This document shows positions 44,052 through 52,673 of a DNA stretch of 64,000 nucleotides, piece after piece. The position numbers and the translations under genes were made by a program. The DNA is from Pseudoduganella danionis. GTDB taxonomy: Bacteria > Pseudomonadota > Gammaproteobacteria > Burkholderiales > Burkholderiaceae_D. The stretch is from assembly GCF_009720775.1 (NCBI RefSeq), contig NZ_WNKW01000001.1, positions 1,736,001-1,800,000 of the forward strand. The letters are read 5' to 3'. Under the pieces are notes generated by a model. The model made no database searches. It was not told the origin of the DNA and saw nothing but the letters and a program-made list of their open reading frames with translations. The stretch's first letter is position 1. Every line of letters begins with the position of its first letter.

Positions 44052-44939
44052 ATGTATCAGGCTCACTTCGGTCTGAGCGAGATGCCATTTGGCATCACGC
44101 CAGACACCAGCTTCTTCTTTACCAGCCCCCATTCGCAGCAGGCGCTCAACACGCTGCTGGTGGCGGCACGCAGTGGTGAAGGCTTTATCAAGATTACTGG
44201 GGAAGTGGGCACGGGCAAGACGCTGTTATGCCGCAAGTTCATGGCCTCGCTGGGGGCGGGCTTTGTCACGGCCTATATTCCCAATCCGTATCTGGAACCG
44301 CGCACGCTGATGCTGGCACTGGCGGATGAACTGGAATTGCCGCTGCAGCGCGACGTGGACCAGCACCAGTTGCTGAAATCGCTGACCTTGCGCCTGATGG
44401 AACTGGCGCGCGAAGACAAGCAGGTGGTGCTGTGCCTCGATGAAGCCCAGGCCATACCGCTGGAAAGTCTGGAAGCGCTGCGCCTGCTGACCAATCTGGA
44501 GACGGAAAAGCGCAAGCTGCTGCAGATCGTGCTGTTCGGCCAGCCTGAGCTGAACCAGCATCTGCAAGCCAATTCCATCCGCCAGCTGGCCCAGCGCATT
44601 ACTTTTCACTATCATCTCGGGCCTTTGACGCGCGACGACATGGAGTACTATCTGGCTCATCGTCTGCGTGTGGCCGGCTATACGGGTAGCCGCTTGTTCA
44701 GCCGAGGCGCCATCAGCAGCTTGTTCAAGGCCAGCGGCGGCATACCGCGGCTGATTAACATTATGGCCAACAAGGCTTTGATGGTATGTTACGGTGAAGG
44801 TAAACAGCAGGTAACGAAACGCCATGTAGGACTGGCGGCCAGCGATACTGTGACCCGCGATAAGCGCTGGGTGTGGTGGCTGGCCGGGCTGGTAGTGGCT
44901 GCGGCCGCAGGCGGACTGACTTGGGCGTTGATGAAATGA
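44052..44939 (+). CDS. mshM: MshM/ExeA-like AAA ATPase, locus A
   Basis: A 295-residue ATPase starting MYQAHFGLSEMPFGITP. Walker A is GEVGTGKT (residues 50-57), Walker B VVLCLDEAQAIP, sensor region IVLFGQPELNQHL, and a C-terminal transmembrane segment (about 273-293). It is clearly related to the locus B protein (same start motif and spacing). It begins right after the mshL stop and its own stop overlaps mshN. Confidence 0.94.
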   Translation: MYQAHFGLSEMPFGITPDTSFFFTSPHSQQALNTLLVAARSGEGFIKITGEVGTGKTLLCRKFMASLGAGFVTAYIPNPYLEPRTLMLALADELELPLQRDVDQHQLLKSLTLRLMELAREDKQVVLCLDEAQAIPLESLEALRLLTNLETEKRKLLQIVLFGQPELNQHLQANSIRQLAQRITFHYHLGPLTRDDMEYYLAHRLRVAGYTGSRLFSRGAISSLFKASGGIPRLINIMANKALMVCYGEGKQQVTKRHVGLAASDTVTRDKRWVWWLAGLVVAAAAGGLTWALMK

Positions 44940-46081
44940 GTTTGATAAACAAGATGTTACAGGACCTCGATGCGCGCGGTGGCAGCGCTGATGGCGCCAT
45001 GCGCCAGCAGCAGTTGCACGCCGTCGAGGTGCCGGCGGCCCGGCATGGCAAGTACCAGCTCGGCGCACTAGCGCTGGCTGTCGTCGTGCTGGCAGCAGGC
45101 GGCTGGTATGGCTGGCACTACTGGCAGGGCCAGCGTGCGGCCCATGCGCTCGGGGTGGTGGCGACTGCAGCGCCGGCGCCCGCATCGGCCCCAACCTCGG
45201 CAGCCATCGTTTCAGCACCAGCTGCCAGCCAGAGCGCGACTGCGCCGGTGGCCACAGCTGCACCGCTGGAACTAACGCCCGTAGGGGGGGCGGCGGCCAC
45301 CAGCACGCCGGCGGCTGTTGCCGCTAAAGCGGACAGGAAAGCCGCCGAAGCACCGGCCAAGCCAGCGGAAGCGGCAAGCGTGGCCGTGGTGCCAGCCGAC
45401 AAAGTGACGGCGGCACCGAAAGCCTTGGCGGCCAAGAGTGAACGCAAGCTTGCCGCTACGGCCCGCAGCAATGATGAAACAGGCGAAGCGGGCACCATCA
45501 CGCACAATTTGAGCCCCAAGCTGATGGCCGAAAATACTTACCGGCGCGGGCTGGTGGCTTTGCAGGAAGGCCGCATCAATGCCGCGCTGACGGATTTCGA
45601 GCGGGCGCTGGAAATCGATCCGCGCAATGAAGCGGCACGCCAGACCTATATCAGCCTGCTGCTCGAGAACAAGCGTAATGACGAGGCGGTGCGCCAGTTG
45701 CGGCTGGCACTGGGCATAGACCCGCGCCAGCCGGGGCTGGCCATGATATTGGCGCGCTTGCAACTCGAAAAAGGCGGCCCGGCGCTGCAGACCTTGCTGA
45801 CGACATTGCCATACGCCGGCAGCAATCCTGAATACCACGCTTTCCTGGCTGGTGTGCTGCAGCGCGAACAGCGCCACGCCGAAGCGGCCCAGCATTACCG
45901 CAATGCGCTGCAGCTCACGCCGCAAAACGGCATCTGGTGGATGGGGCTGGGCATATCGCTGCAAGCCGACAACCATCCGGCCGAAGCGCGCGAAGCTTAC
46001 CGTCGCGCCCGTGCAGCGAACGGCCTGTCAGCCGAGCTGCAAGCTTTTGTTGAGCGTAAACTCGACGCCTTGTCGCGCTAG
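44936..46081 (+). CDS. mshN: TPR protein MshN-like, locus A
   Basis: A 381-residue protein beginning MSLINKMLQDLD, with one transmembrane segment (about residues 42-60), an Ala-rich linker (about 70-175) and several TPR units (about 195-375). It is the last gene of locus A. The start at 44936 overlaps the mshM stop (ATGA). It is shorter than its locus B counterpart mainly because of the linker. It converges with the HD-GYP-like gene 4 bases away. Confidence 0.85.
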   Translation: MSLINKMLQDLDARGGSADGAMRQQQLHAVEVPAARHGKYQLGALALAVVVLAAGGWYGWHYWQGQRAAHALGVVATAAPAPASAPTSAAIVSAPAASQSATAPVATAAPLELTPVGGAAATSTPAAVAAKADRKAAEAPAKPAEAASVAVVPADKVTAAPKALAAKSERKLAATARSNDETGEAGTITHNLSPKLMAENTYRRGLVALQEGRINAALTDFERALEIDPRNEAARQTYISLLLENKRNDEAVRQLRLALGIDPRQPGLAMILARLQLEKGGPALQTLLTTLPYAGSNPEYHAFLAGVLQREQRHAEAAQHYRNALQLTPQNGIWWMGLGISLQADNHPAEAREAYRRARAANGLSAELQAFVERKLDALSR

Positions 46082-46085
46082 TTCT

Positions 46086-47036
46086 TTACAGGCTGGCCTG
46101 TTCACCCCAGATCTGCTTCATGCTGAAGCGCAGGCCGGCCTCATCCTCGCTCAGTGCGGCACTGATGGCATAGTCCGCTGCGCTGCTGCTGCGCTGTACG
46201 GGCGGGGTGAGGGTACTGCCGTCGGCATCACGCAGGCAGCAGATGGGCTGGCCGCCGCTGCCATCGTGGCGACCGCTGACCACACCCAGTTCACCATTGT
46301 GCAGACGCACCAGCGTGCCGGGCGGATAGTCGCCCAGCTCCAGCCGGAACAACTGCAGCAGTTCCGGATCGACGGGCGCTTGCCGGTCCTGTTGCAGATT
46401 GCGCAGCGCCTGATCGGGCACGATGGAACGGCGGTAGTTACGGGCTGACACCTGGGCGCAATAGCGGTCGGCCAGACTGAGCAGCTTGGCATTGCGCGTC
46501 ACCTCGGGGCTGGCGACACCGGCCGGATAGCCGCTGCCATCATCGTTCTCATGGTGTAGCAGCACGCAGGAAATCCACTCGTCGTCATCGATGCCCGCAT
46601 GCTTGAGCAGGTTGACGCTCTCTTCCGGATGGCGCCGGATTACGGCCATTTCTTCATGGCTCAGCGAAGATTGCTTGTGCTGGAAGCTCTCGTTATGGCG
46701 CAGCATGCCCACATTCATGGTCAGGGCTGCCGCCGCCAGCGTCTGGGTCTGGCCGGCGTCGAGCTGCAGGCCACGGGCGGCGATGATGGTGACGATGGCG
46801 GTTTCTATGCAGTGGCGCACGGCATAGCTGCCGGCGATCTGGCACAGCAATATGCTGGCCAGTGCGATATCGGGCTGGATGTCGACGGCCTGCAGCACTT
46901 CCAGCGCGATCGCACGTAGCTCGCTCTCGGCCTGATGTTCGTTGCGCAGATTGTGCAGCAGCTTTTCCAGCCGCTGATTGGATAGGTTGAGCCGGCGCAG
47001 CACTGAAGGTGCGGCCGCCGCCATGGTTTCGCTCAT
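46086..47036 (-). CDS. Degenerate HD-GYP-like protein
   Basis: A 316-residue soluble protein related to HD-GYP c-di-GMP phosphodiesterases. A HHENDDGSGYPAG segment (around residues 160-172) matches the GYP signature. The HD pair itself is missing: the expected LLHDIGK-like motif reads ALTMNVGML. Metal-dependent hydrolysis is therefore unlikely, and a role as c-di-GMP sensor or scaffold is a guess. A C-terminal small domain (about 235-290) looks beta-rich. It ends 4 bases from mshN. Confidence 0.75.
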   Translation of the reverse strand: MSETMAAAAPSVLRRLNLSNQRLEKLLHNLRNEHQAESELRAIALEVLQAVDIQPDIALASILLCQIAGSYAVRHCIETAIVTIIAARGLQLDAGQTQTLAAAALTMNVGMLRHNESFQHKQSSLSHEEMAVIRRHPEESVNLLKHAGIDDDEWISCVLLHHENDDGSGYPAGVASPEVTRNAKLLSLADRYCAQVSARNYRRSIVPDQALRNLQQDRQAPVDPELLQLFRLELGDYPPGTLVRLHNGELGVVSGRHDGSGGQPICCLRDADGSTLTPPVQRSSSAADYAISAALSEDEAGLRFSMKQIWGEQASL

Positions 47037-47053
47037 GATGCCTGGTCCCCGAT

Positions 47054-48232
47054 TTATATTTTTTGCAGTCGCTCTAAGGCGAGAGTCAGTGTTTCATCTT
47101 TTTTGGCAAAGCAGAAGCGCACGATGCCGGATTCCTTGCCCTGCTGGTAGAACGCCGAGACGGGTATCGCCGCTACCTTGATCTCCGTGGTCAGCCATTC
47201 GGCAAATTCCGCTTCGGTTTGCTGGGAGATTCTATCGTATCGCACGCATTGGAAGTAGGTTCCGTCGGCTGGCAGCAACTCGAAGCGCGAGCCTTGCAGG
47301 CCGGCGCGGAACAGATCGCGCTTGCGCTGGTAGAACGCTGGCAGCTCCAGATAGGGCTGGGGGTCAGCCATATAGGCCGCTATGCCGTGCTGCATGGGGG
47401 TGTTCACAGTGAACACATTGTACTGGTGGACTTTGCGGAATTCGGTCATCAGGCTGGCCGGTGCTGCCACGTAGCCCACTTTCCAGCCCGTCACGTGGTA
47501 AGTCTTGCCGAAGCTGGAAACGACGAAGGCACGCGCGGCCAGTTCCGGATAGCGGCACACGGACTCGTGGCGCGCACCGTCGTACACCATGTGTTCGTAC
47601 ACTTCGTCCGACAGCAGCAGGATGTCGGTGCCGCGCACGATGTCGGCCAGCGCCTGCAGGTCAGTGGCACGCAGCACGCTGCCGGTCGGATTGTGCGGGG
47701 TGTTGATGATGATCAGGCGCGTGCGCGGCGTGACGGCGGCGGCCACCTTGTCCCATGGCACGCTGTAGCCGCCGGCGCCGGTTTCCATCTGCACCAGCAC
47801 GGGTATGCCGCCGGACAGGGTAATGGCTGGTACATAGCTATCGTAAGTCGGTTCGATGACGATCACTTCGTCGCCCGGATGCACGCAGCACAGGATGGCC
47901 GTGGTCAGTGCCTGTGTGGCGCCCGCTGTCACGGTGATTTCGCGCTCCACATCATACTGATGGCCGTACAGGCTGGCGATCTTGGCCACGATGGCCTGAC
48001 GCAGCACGGGCGCGCCGCTCATCATCGGATACTGGTTGAAATCGGCCTGCATGGCGTCGTTGACGGCCTGGATCAGGCTGCGTTCGCACGCAAAATCCGG
48101 GAAGCCCTGACCCAGATTGACGGCCTGGGCCTGCACGGCCAGCGCCGACATGCGGCTAAATACGGTGGTGCCTACGGCAGGCAGGCGGCTATTCAGAACA
48201 GGCGTGGTCGGGGCGGCGGCAGGATGGCTCAT
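47054..48232 (-). CDS. PLP-dependent class I/II aminotransferase (methionine aminotransferase-like)
   Basis: A 392-residue fold-type I aminotransferase. The PLP lysine is Lys243 in SSFGKTYHVTGWKVGY; other family motifs are NTPHNPTGS and DEVYEHMVYDG. The sequence is close in style to the YbdL methionine aminotransferase / kynurenine aminotransferase group, which act on Met, aromatic or related amino acids. The exact substrate is not fixed by sequence. It lies alone on the minus strand between the HD-GYP-like and PIN genes. Confidence 0.9.
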   Translation of the reverse strand: MSHPAAAPTTPVLNSRLPAVGTTVFSRMSALAVQAQAVNLGQGFPDFACERSLIQAVNDAMQADFNQYPMMSGAPVLRQAIVAKIASLYGHQYDVEREITVTAGATQALTTAILCCVHPGDEVIVIEPTYDSYVPAITLSGGIPVLVQMETGAGGYSVPWDKVAAAVTPRTRLIIINTPHNPTGSVLRATDLQALADIVRGTDILLLSDEVYEHMVYDGARHESVCRYPELAARAFVVSSFGKTYHVTGWKVGYVAAPASLMTEFRKVHQYNVFTVNTPMQHGIAAYMADPQPYLELPAFYQRKRDLFRAGLQGSRFELLPADGTYFQCVRYDRISQQTEAEFAEWLTTEIKVAAIPVSAFYQQGKESGIVRFCFAKKDETLTLALERLQKI

Positions 48233-48262
48233 GGGCTAGGGAATAATGGACGGTGTTTGATT

Positions 48263-48724
48263 CTAGCTCAGCGTCTCGCAGGCTTCCAGTGTCCAGGCTT
48301 CCGGCACCAGCACTTTGAACATGCCGGCCCGGCTCAGGCGCTTGGCCAGCTTGAGCAGTGCCTTGTCTTTGGTGATCAGCACGCTGGCGCCGGCATCGCG
48401 CGCGATTTCGAGAAACTTCTGGTCGGCGCGGTCTTTGCAGACGGGCAGCAGTAACGGCGACGTCTCGGGCGCCACCACTTTGATGAGCTGGTCGAAGCGG
48501 GCCGCCGCCGCGGGACGGTTGCTGTCGTCGAGCGGCAGGTGAGGGTAGCGCAGCACGATGTGGTATTCGTCGCGGCAGTCGGAACGCGTCACGGCTTCGA
48601 CGGCGCCACTCTCGAGCGCGGCCACCAGCGCACCCCAGCGCGGGTCGCGGAACACGAACAGGTCGAGGCAGACATTGGTGTCGATGACGATGCGCGGGAT
48701 GGCTTTTTGTGGAACAGGTATCAT
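48263..48724 (-). CDS. PIN-domain protein, VapC-like, without antitoxin
   Basis: A 153-residue PIN-domain protein with the conserved acidic residues in VIDTNVCLD, RDEYHIVLRYP (Glu), and KDRADQKFLE (Asp). PIN domains are usually Mg-dependent RNases, many being toxins. No small antitoxin gene is present on either side: the next genes are the aminotransferase and yaaA. This subfamily (putative toxin, PIN family) is often solitary, so a housekeeping RNase role is possible. It is divergent from yaaA with 35 bases between. Confidence 0.8.
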   Translation of the reverse strand: MIPVPQKAIPRIVIDTNVCLDLFVFRDPRWGALVAALESGAVEAVTRSDCRDEYHIVLRYPHLPLDDSNRPAAAARFDQLIKVVAPETSPLLLPVCKDRADQKFLEIARDAGASVLITKDKALLKLAKRLSRAGMFKVLVPEAWTLEACETLS

Positions 48725-48759
48725 GTTGCTGTTTTGTATTTATGTTGATGTGAAATTTT

Positions 48760-49530
48760 ATGCTGATAGTGCTTTCGCCTGCCAAAAGTCTCGATCTGGA
48801 GACGCCTCCGACCACCAAACTGCATACTGAGCCCGACTTCCTCGACCATTCCGCCGAGCTGATCGAGCGCCTGCGCGAACTGGCACCACAGGAGCTTGGT
48901 GAACTGATGGACCTGTCCGACAATCTCTCGGCCCTGAATGTGGCACGCTATGCGAGCTGGAGCCGCGATACCAGCGAAGGCCGTCAGGCGGTGATGGCTT
49001 TCAATGGTGACGTGTATGCCGGCCTCGACGCCCGCAGCCTGAAACCGGCCCAACTGGCCTACACGCAGAACCACGTGCGCATCCTGTCCGGCCTGTATGG
49101 CCTGCTGCGTCCGCTGGACCTGATCCATGCCCACCGGCTGGAAATGGGTACTAGCCTGAGCAACCCGCGCGGCAAGGATTTGTACGCATTCTGGGGTGAT
49201 ACGCTTACTGAAGCGCTCAACCGCACGGCGGCCGAGCAGGGCGCCACCACGCTGGTCAATCTGGCTTCCACCGAATACTTCAAATCCGTGCGGCCGAAAA
49301 AACTGGCACTGCCGGTGATTACGCCCCAGTTCGAAGACTGGAAGGGCGGCAAGTACAAAATCATTTCCTTCTACGCCAAGCGGGCCCGAGGACTGATGGC
49401 GCGCTATGCCGCCATCAAGAATATCCGTGATCCGCTGAAGCTGAAGAAATTCGACCTCGACGGCTATGCGTTTGACGCCAAGGATTCGACCGAGACCAAC
49501 TGGATCTTCCGCCGCAAAGTGGCCGAGTAA
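48760..49530 (+). CDS. yaaA: Peroxide stress protein YaaA
   Basis: A 256-residue protein of the YaaA (DUF328) family, starting [12 protein letters not shown] as usual. It covers the full length of the family. YaaA lowers free intracellular iron and binds DNA during peroxide stress in E. coli. Here it is divergent from the PIN gene and convergent with bamD, apparently as a single-gene unit. Confidence 0.95.
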   Translation: MLIVLSPAKSLDLETPPTTKLHTEPDFLDHSAELIERLRELAPQELGELMDLSDNLSALNVARYASWSRDTSEGRQAVMAFNGDVYAGLDARSLKPAQLAYTQNHVRILSGLYGLLRPLDLIHAHRLEMGTSLSNPRGKDLYAFWGDTLTEALNRTAAEQGATTLVNLASTEYFKSVRPKKLALPVITPQFEDWKGGKYKIISFYAKRARGLMARYAAIKNIRDPLKLKKFDLDGYAFDAKDSTETNWIFRRKVAE

Positions 49531-49600
49531 AACTTTGTAAAGCCGGCAAGCAGATGTAAAACGGCCCCATAATCGGCCGCAAACTGCCCCGCAAGCGCAT

Positions 49601-49628
49601 AAAAAAACCGGGATGGTGATCCCGGTTT
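49601..49628 (-). terminator. Terminator between bamD and yaaA
   Basis: The ten-base arms AAACCGGGAT (49605-49614) and ATCCCGGTTT (49619-49628) form a strong hairpin with a 4-base loop. On the minus strand it ends in a run of seven T (from 49607 down), so it terminates bamD; it may also slow yaaA transcription. Confidence 0.88.
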
Positions 49629-49653
49629 CTCTGCTGCCGGCTTATTTAGCCGA

Positions 49654-50454
49654 TCAATTCCACAACTGCCACCACTGGCGATCGGCTTTTTTGCCTTCAT
49701 CCAGGAACTTGCTGGTGGGGTAGTTCAGCTTGAAAACGCGGGTAGTATCGTCGCGCAGTTCCGTCATGCCCAGCTTGTCGTAGCTGCGGATCATGATGAA
49801 CAGGGCTTCTTCGATAGCCGGCGAATCGCGGTAATCGTTCATGATGCCCATGGCGCGGTTGGCTGCTGCCAGATAGGCGCCACGGCGGTAGTAGTAGCGC
49901 GCTACGTGTACTTCGTAGGAAGCCATGGCATTGACCAGATAACGCATACGGTCGATCGCATCTGGCGTATACTTGCTGTTCGGGAATTTTTCGACCAGCT
50001 GTTTGAACGCGGCAAACGCTTCGCGCGTGGCTTTCGGATCGCGTTCGGTGGCATCCTGCTCGTAAATGAAGTTAAGGAAGCCGATCTGGTCGTTAAAGTT
50101 GATCAGGCCGCGCAGATAGTACATATAATCGACATTGGCGTGATTCGGGTGCAGCTTGATGAAGCGCTCGACCGCTGCCAGTGCCTGGGCCTGATCCTGC
50201 GATTTGTAATAGGCATAAGCGATCTGCATTTGCGCCTGCTGGGCGTAAGTGCCGAACGGATAGCTCGATTCCAGCTTCTCATACAACTGAATTGCACGTT
50301 CGTAGTGCTGACCTTCCAGCTCTTCGTTCGCCTCCGAGTATAATTTCGTAGCGCTCCAACCTTTCGTCTCGTCAGCCTTCTCCGAGAACAGACCGCAACC
50401 GGACAAACTAAGCAGAACCAACGTTGCTGCAACTACTGATAATTTTTTTTGCAT
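49654..50454 (-). CDS. bamD: Outer membrane assembly lipoprotein BamD
   Basis: A 266-residue lipoprotein with signal peptide and lipobox SLSGC, followed by TPR repeats across the rest (about residues 35-240; LYEKLESSYPFGTYAQQAQ and PNSKYTPDAIDRMRYL are typical BamD segments). BamD is the essential lipoprotein partner of BamA in outer-membrane protein insertion. The start at 50454 gives the normal short signal; a start at 50481 is possible. It is divergent from rluD, an arrangement common in proteobacteria. Confidence 0.95.
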   Translation of the reverse strand: MQKKLSVVAATLVLLSLSGCGLFSEKADETKGWSATKLYSEANEELEGQHYERAIQLYEKLESSYPFGTYAQQAQMQIAYAYYKSQDQAQALAAVERFIKLHPNHANVDYMYYLRGLINFNDQIGFLNFIYEQDATERDPKATREAFAAFKQLVEKFPNSKYTPDAIDRMRYLVNAMASYEVHVARYYYRRGAYLAAANRAMGIMNDYRDSPAIEEALFIMIRSYDKLGMTELRDDTTRVFKLNYPTSKFLDEGKKADRQWWQLWN

Positions 50455-50517
50455 AAGTTTTGCAAGAAGCTGTTTAACCAAAGTTTTACGAGGCTAATTA
50501 TAGCCGATAGGATTACC

Positions 50518-51564
50518 GTGATATTAACTCCAAAGCCGAATTTGGCCGAATCTTCCGCCACCCCCGAAACCGACACCGATCTGCTGCTCGACCACGACAG
50601 TGAATTCGGCGATGACGAGGATGGTCTGGCGCCGATAGAACTGAACCTCAGCTCGGAAGTGTGTGGTCAGCGTCTGGACAAGGTCATTTCGCATCTGGTG
50701 CCGCAATTCTCCCGTGGCCGCCTGCAAATGTGGATTACCGACGGCCACGTCACGGTCGACGGTAAAGTGGCCAAAAGCACCAAGGATACCGTCTACGGCG
50801 ACGAGAAGATCGTCATTCTGCCCCAACCGGCGCCAGAAGACGAGGCTTTTAAGCCGGAGCCGATTCCGCTGAACATCGTTTATGAAGACGAACACCTGAT
50901 CGTGATTAACAAACCGGCCGGTCTCGTGGTTCATCCGGGCAATGGCAACTGGTCCGGCACGCTGCTCAACGGCCTGCTGCATCACTGCCCGCAGCTGGCG
51001 GGCGTGCCCCGTGCCGGTATCGTGCACCGTCTCGACAAAGACACTTCCGGTCTGATGGTGGTGGGCAAGACCCTGCCGGCCCAGACCGATCTGGTGCGCC
51101 AGCTGGCCGCCCGTACCGTCAAGCGCGAGTACTTTGCGCTGGTGTGGGGTACGCCGCGCCTGAACGGCACCATCGACGCGTCCATGGGCCGTCACCCGAA
51201 AGACCGCATCAAGATGGCGATTTCCACCAATTTCTCCGCCAAACCGGCCATCACCCATTATCAGGTGCTGGCCTCGGGCGAGCTGGATCGCCGTCCCGTC
51301 AGTCTGGTGCAGTGCCGTCTGGAGACGGGCCGTACCCACCAGATCCGCGTGCACATGATGTCGATCGGCTTCTCGCTGGTGGGCGACGTCATGTACGGCA
51401 AGCAGCATCTGGCCAGCGTGTTCCCGCGTCAGGCGCTGCAGGCACGCCGGCTGGGTCTGGTGCATCCGGCCACGGGCGAGCAGTGCGAATGGCTGGTGCC
51501 GTTGGCAGAAGACTTCGCCGAACTGATCGCCAAGGCTGGCATCGCCGAGCCGGAACAAGTCTGA
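50518..51564 (+). CDS. rluD: 23S rRNA pseudouridine synthase RluD
   Basis: A 348-residue RluA-family enzyme. An acidic N-terminal tail is followed by an S4 RNA-binding domain (about residues 47-95) and the catalytic domain with Asp173 in HRLDKDTSG; GRTHQIRVHM is also present. RluD makes the pseudouridines of helix 69 in 23S rRNA. The GTG at 50518 has AGGA at good spacing; an ATG at 50449 would overlap bamD's start. pgeF starts within its stop codon. Confidence 0.93.
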   Translation: MILTPKPNLAESSATPETDTDLLLDHDSEFGDDEDGLAPIELNLSSEVCGQRLDKVISHLVPQFSRGRLQMWITDGHVTVDGKVAKSTKDTVYGDEKIVILPQPAPEDEAFKPEPIPLNIVYEDEHLIVINKPAGLVVHPGNGNWSGTLLNGLLHHCPQLAGVPRAGIVHRLDKDTSGLMVVGKTLPAQTDLVRQLAARTVKREYFALVWGTPRLNGTIDASMGRHPKDRIKMAISTNFSAKPAITHYQVLASGELDRRPVSLVQCRLETGRTHQIRVHMMSIGFSLVGDVMYGKQHLASVFPRQALQARRLGLVHPATGEQCEWLVPLAEDFAELIAKAGIAEPEQV

Positions 51565-52355
51565 TGACGGGTAGCACGCAGTGGCTGGTGCCGGACTGGC
51601 CGGGCCTGCCCAATCGGGTAGGCGTGCTGTCTACCACCCGTCTCGGTGGTGTCAGTTCAGCGCCGTATGACGATGGCGCAGGGCAGGGCGGGCTGAATCT
51701 GGGCACCCATGTGGGCGACGACGCTGCACAGGTGGCGCGCAACCGTGCGCTGCTCGGTGCAGCCTTGCCATCCGAGCCGGTCTGGCTCGAGCAGGTGCAC
51801 GGTACGGCCGTGGTAGATATCGCTACCGTGGCTGCCGGTCAGGTGCCGCAGGCCGATGCCAGCATTTCCTCGTCGCCCGGCAAAGTCTGCATCATCATGA
51901 CGGCCGATTGTCTGCCCGTGCTGTTCTGCGATGCGCTGGGCAAGACGGTGGGCGCGGCCCATGCGGGCTGGCGCGGTCTGGCCGATGGCGTGCTGGAACA
52001 GACGGTGGCTGCCATGCGCGATCAAGGCGCGCTGGGCATCACGGCGTGGATGGGGCCGGCCATCGGGCCCAGCCGCTTCGAAGTGGGAGGCGAAGTGCGG
52101 GAAATCTTCCAGCGCCATGCGGCCCATGCCGGCGGCGATGTGGAAGCCACGCTGGCCGCATTCTTACCCGTGGCCGGCAAAGACGATAAATATCTGGCCG
52201 ATATCTATGCGCTGGCGCGTCTGCGCCTGCGTGCAGCCGGCGTGCAAGCCGTGTACGGCGGCAATGAGTGCACGGCCAGCGATGGCGCGCGCTTCTATTC
52301 CTACCGCCGCGATGGCGTCACGGGCCGGCAAGGCTCGTTGATTTGGATCAAATGA
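51564..52355 (+). CDS. pgeF: Peptidoglycan editing factor PgeF (YfiH, laccase-domain)
   Basis: A 263-residue protein of the YfiH/DUF152 family with conserved His and Cys in LEQVHGT, MTADCLPVLFCD and AAHAGWRG. PgeF removes wrong amino acids from peptidoglycan precursors. It shares one base with the rluD stop (TGATG), so it is translated from the same mRNA, as in many other bacteria. Confidence 0.94.
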   Translation: MTGSTQWLVPDWPGLPNRVGVLSTTRLGGVSSAPYDDGAGQGGLNLGTHVGDDAAQVARNRALLGAALPSEPVWLEQVHGTAVVDIATVAAGQVPQADASISSSPGKVCIIMTADCLPVLFCDALGKTVGAAHAGWRGLADGVLEQTVAAMRDQGALGITAWMGPAIGPSRFEVGGEVREIFQRHAAHAGGDVEATLAAFLPVAGKDDKYLADIYALARLRLRAAGVQAVYGGNECTASDGARFYSYRRDGVTGRQGSLIWIK

Positions 52356-52372
52356 AACAGGCCCGTTCGGAC

Positions 52373-52627
52373 TTAGTCTCGGGCGGGTTCCTGCGCCGGG
52401 CTGTGCGCTCCGGCTTCCGTAGTCACTTCCGACTGGCGCGCCTCGCGCGCTGCCTGTTCTTCAGCGCGCCGTCTGGCCTTGCGCTTGCCTGTGCCCGAAA
52501 TGTAGATCAGGGTGCTCAGTGGCAACACGCAGTAGAACAAAAACGTTACAATTCCCGCAACCACGGTCGGTTCGGTCAATGCCATCAGGCCAACCACGTA
52601 AATCCAGGCTACAGCAACAATCAGCAT
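52373..52627 (-). CDS. Small two-segment membrane protein
   Basis: An 84-residue protein with two hydrophobic segments (about residues 2-18 and 22-46) and a basic, then acidic, C-terminal tail (KRKARRRAEEQAAREARQ). No family is recognised. The ATG at 52627 has GGA six bases upstream. It is transcribed away from phaC in the gap between pgeF and phaC. Confidence 0.6.
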   Translation of the reverse strand: MLIVAVAWIYVVGLMALTEPTVVAGIVTFLFYCVLPLSTLIYISGTGKRKARRRAEEQAAREARQSEVTTEAGAHSPAQEPARD

Positions 52628-52673
52628 ACGCAATCCAGGTAAAGATTTTTAACTAATTTTTAGGGAATCAACC

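Noticed and set aside
42291..44132. Minus-strand open frame of 613 codons opposite mshL
   Set aside because: It lies fully opposite the secretin gene, has no ribosome site and shows the His/Arg-rich composition of an antisense shadow.
48263..49530. PIN gene and yaaA as a toxin-antitoxin pair
   Set aside because: They are divergent, and yaaA is a known peroxide stress protein with no antitoxin features.
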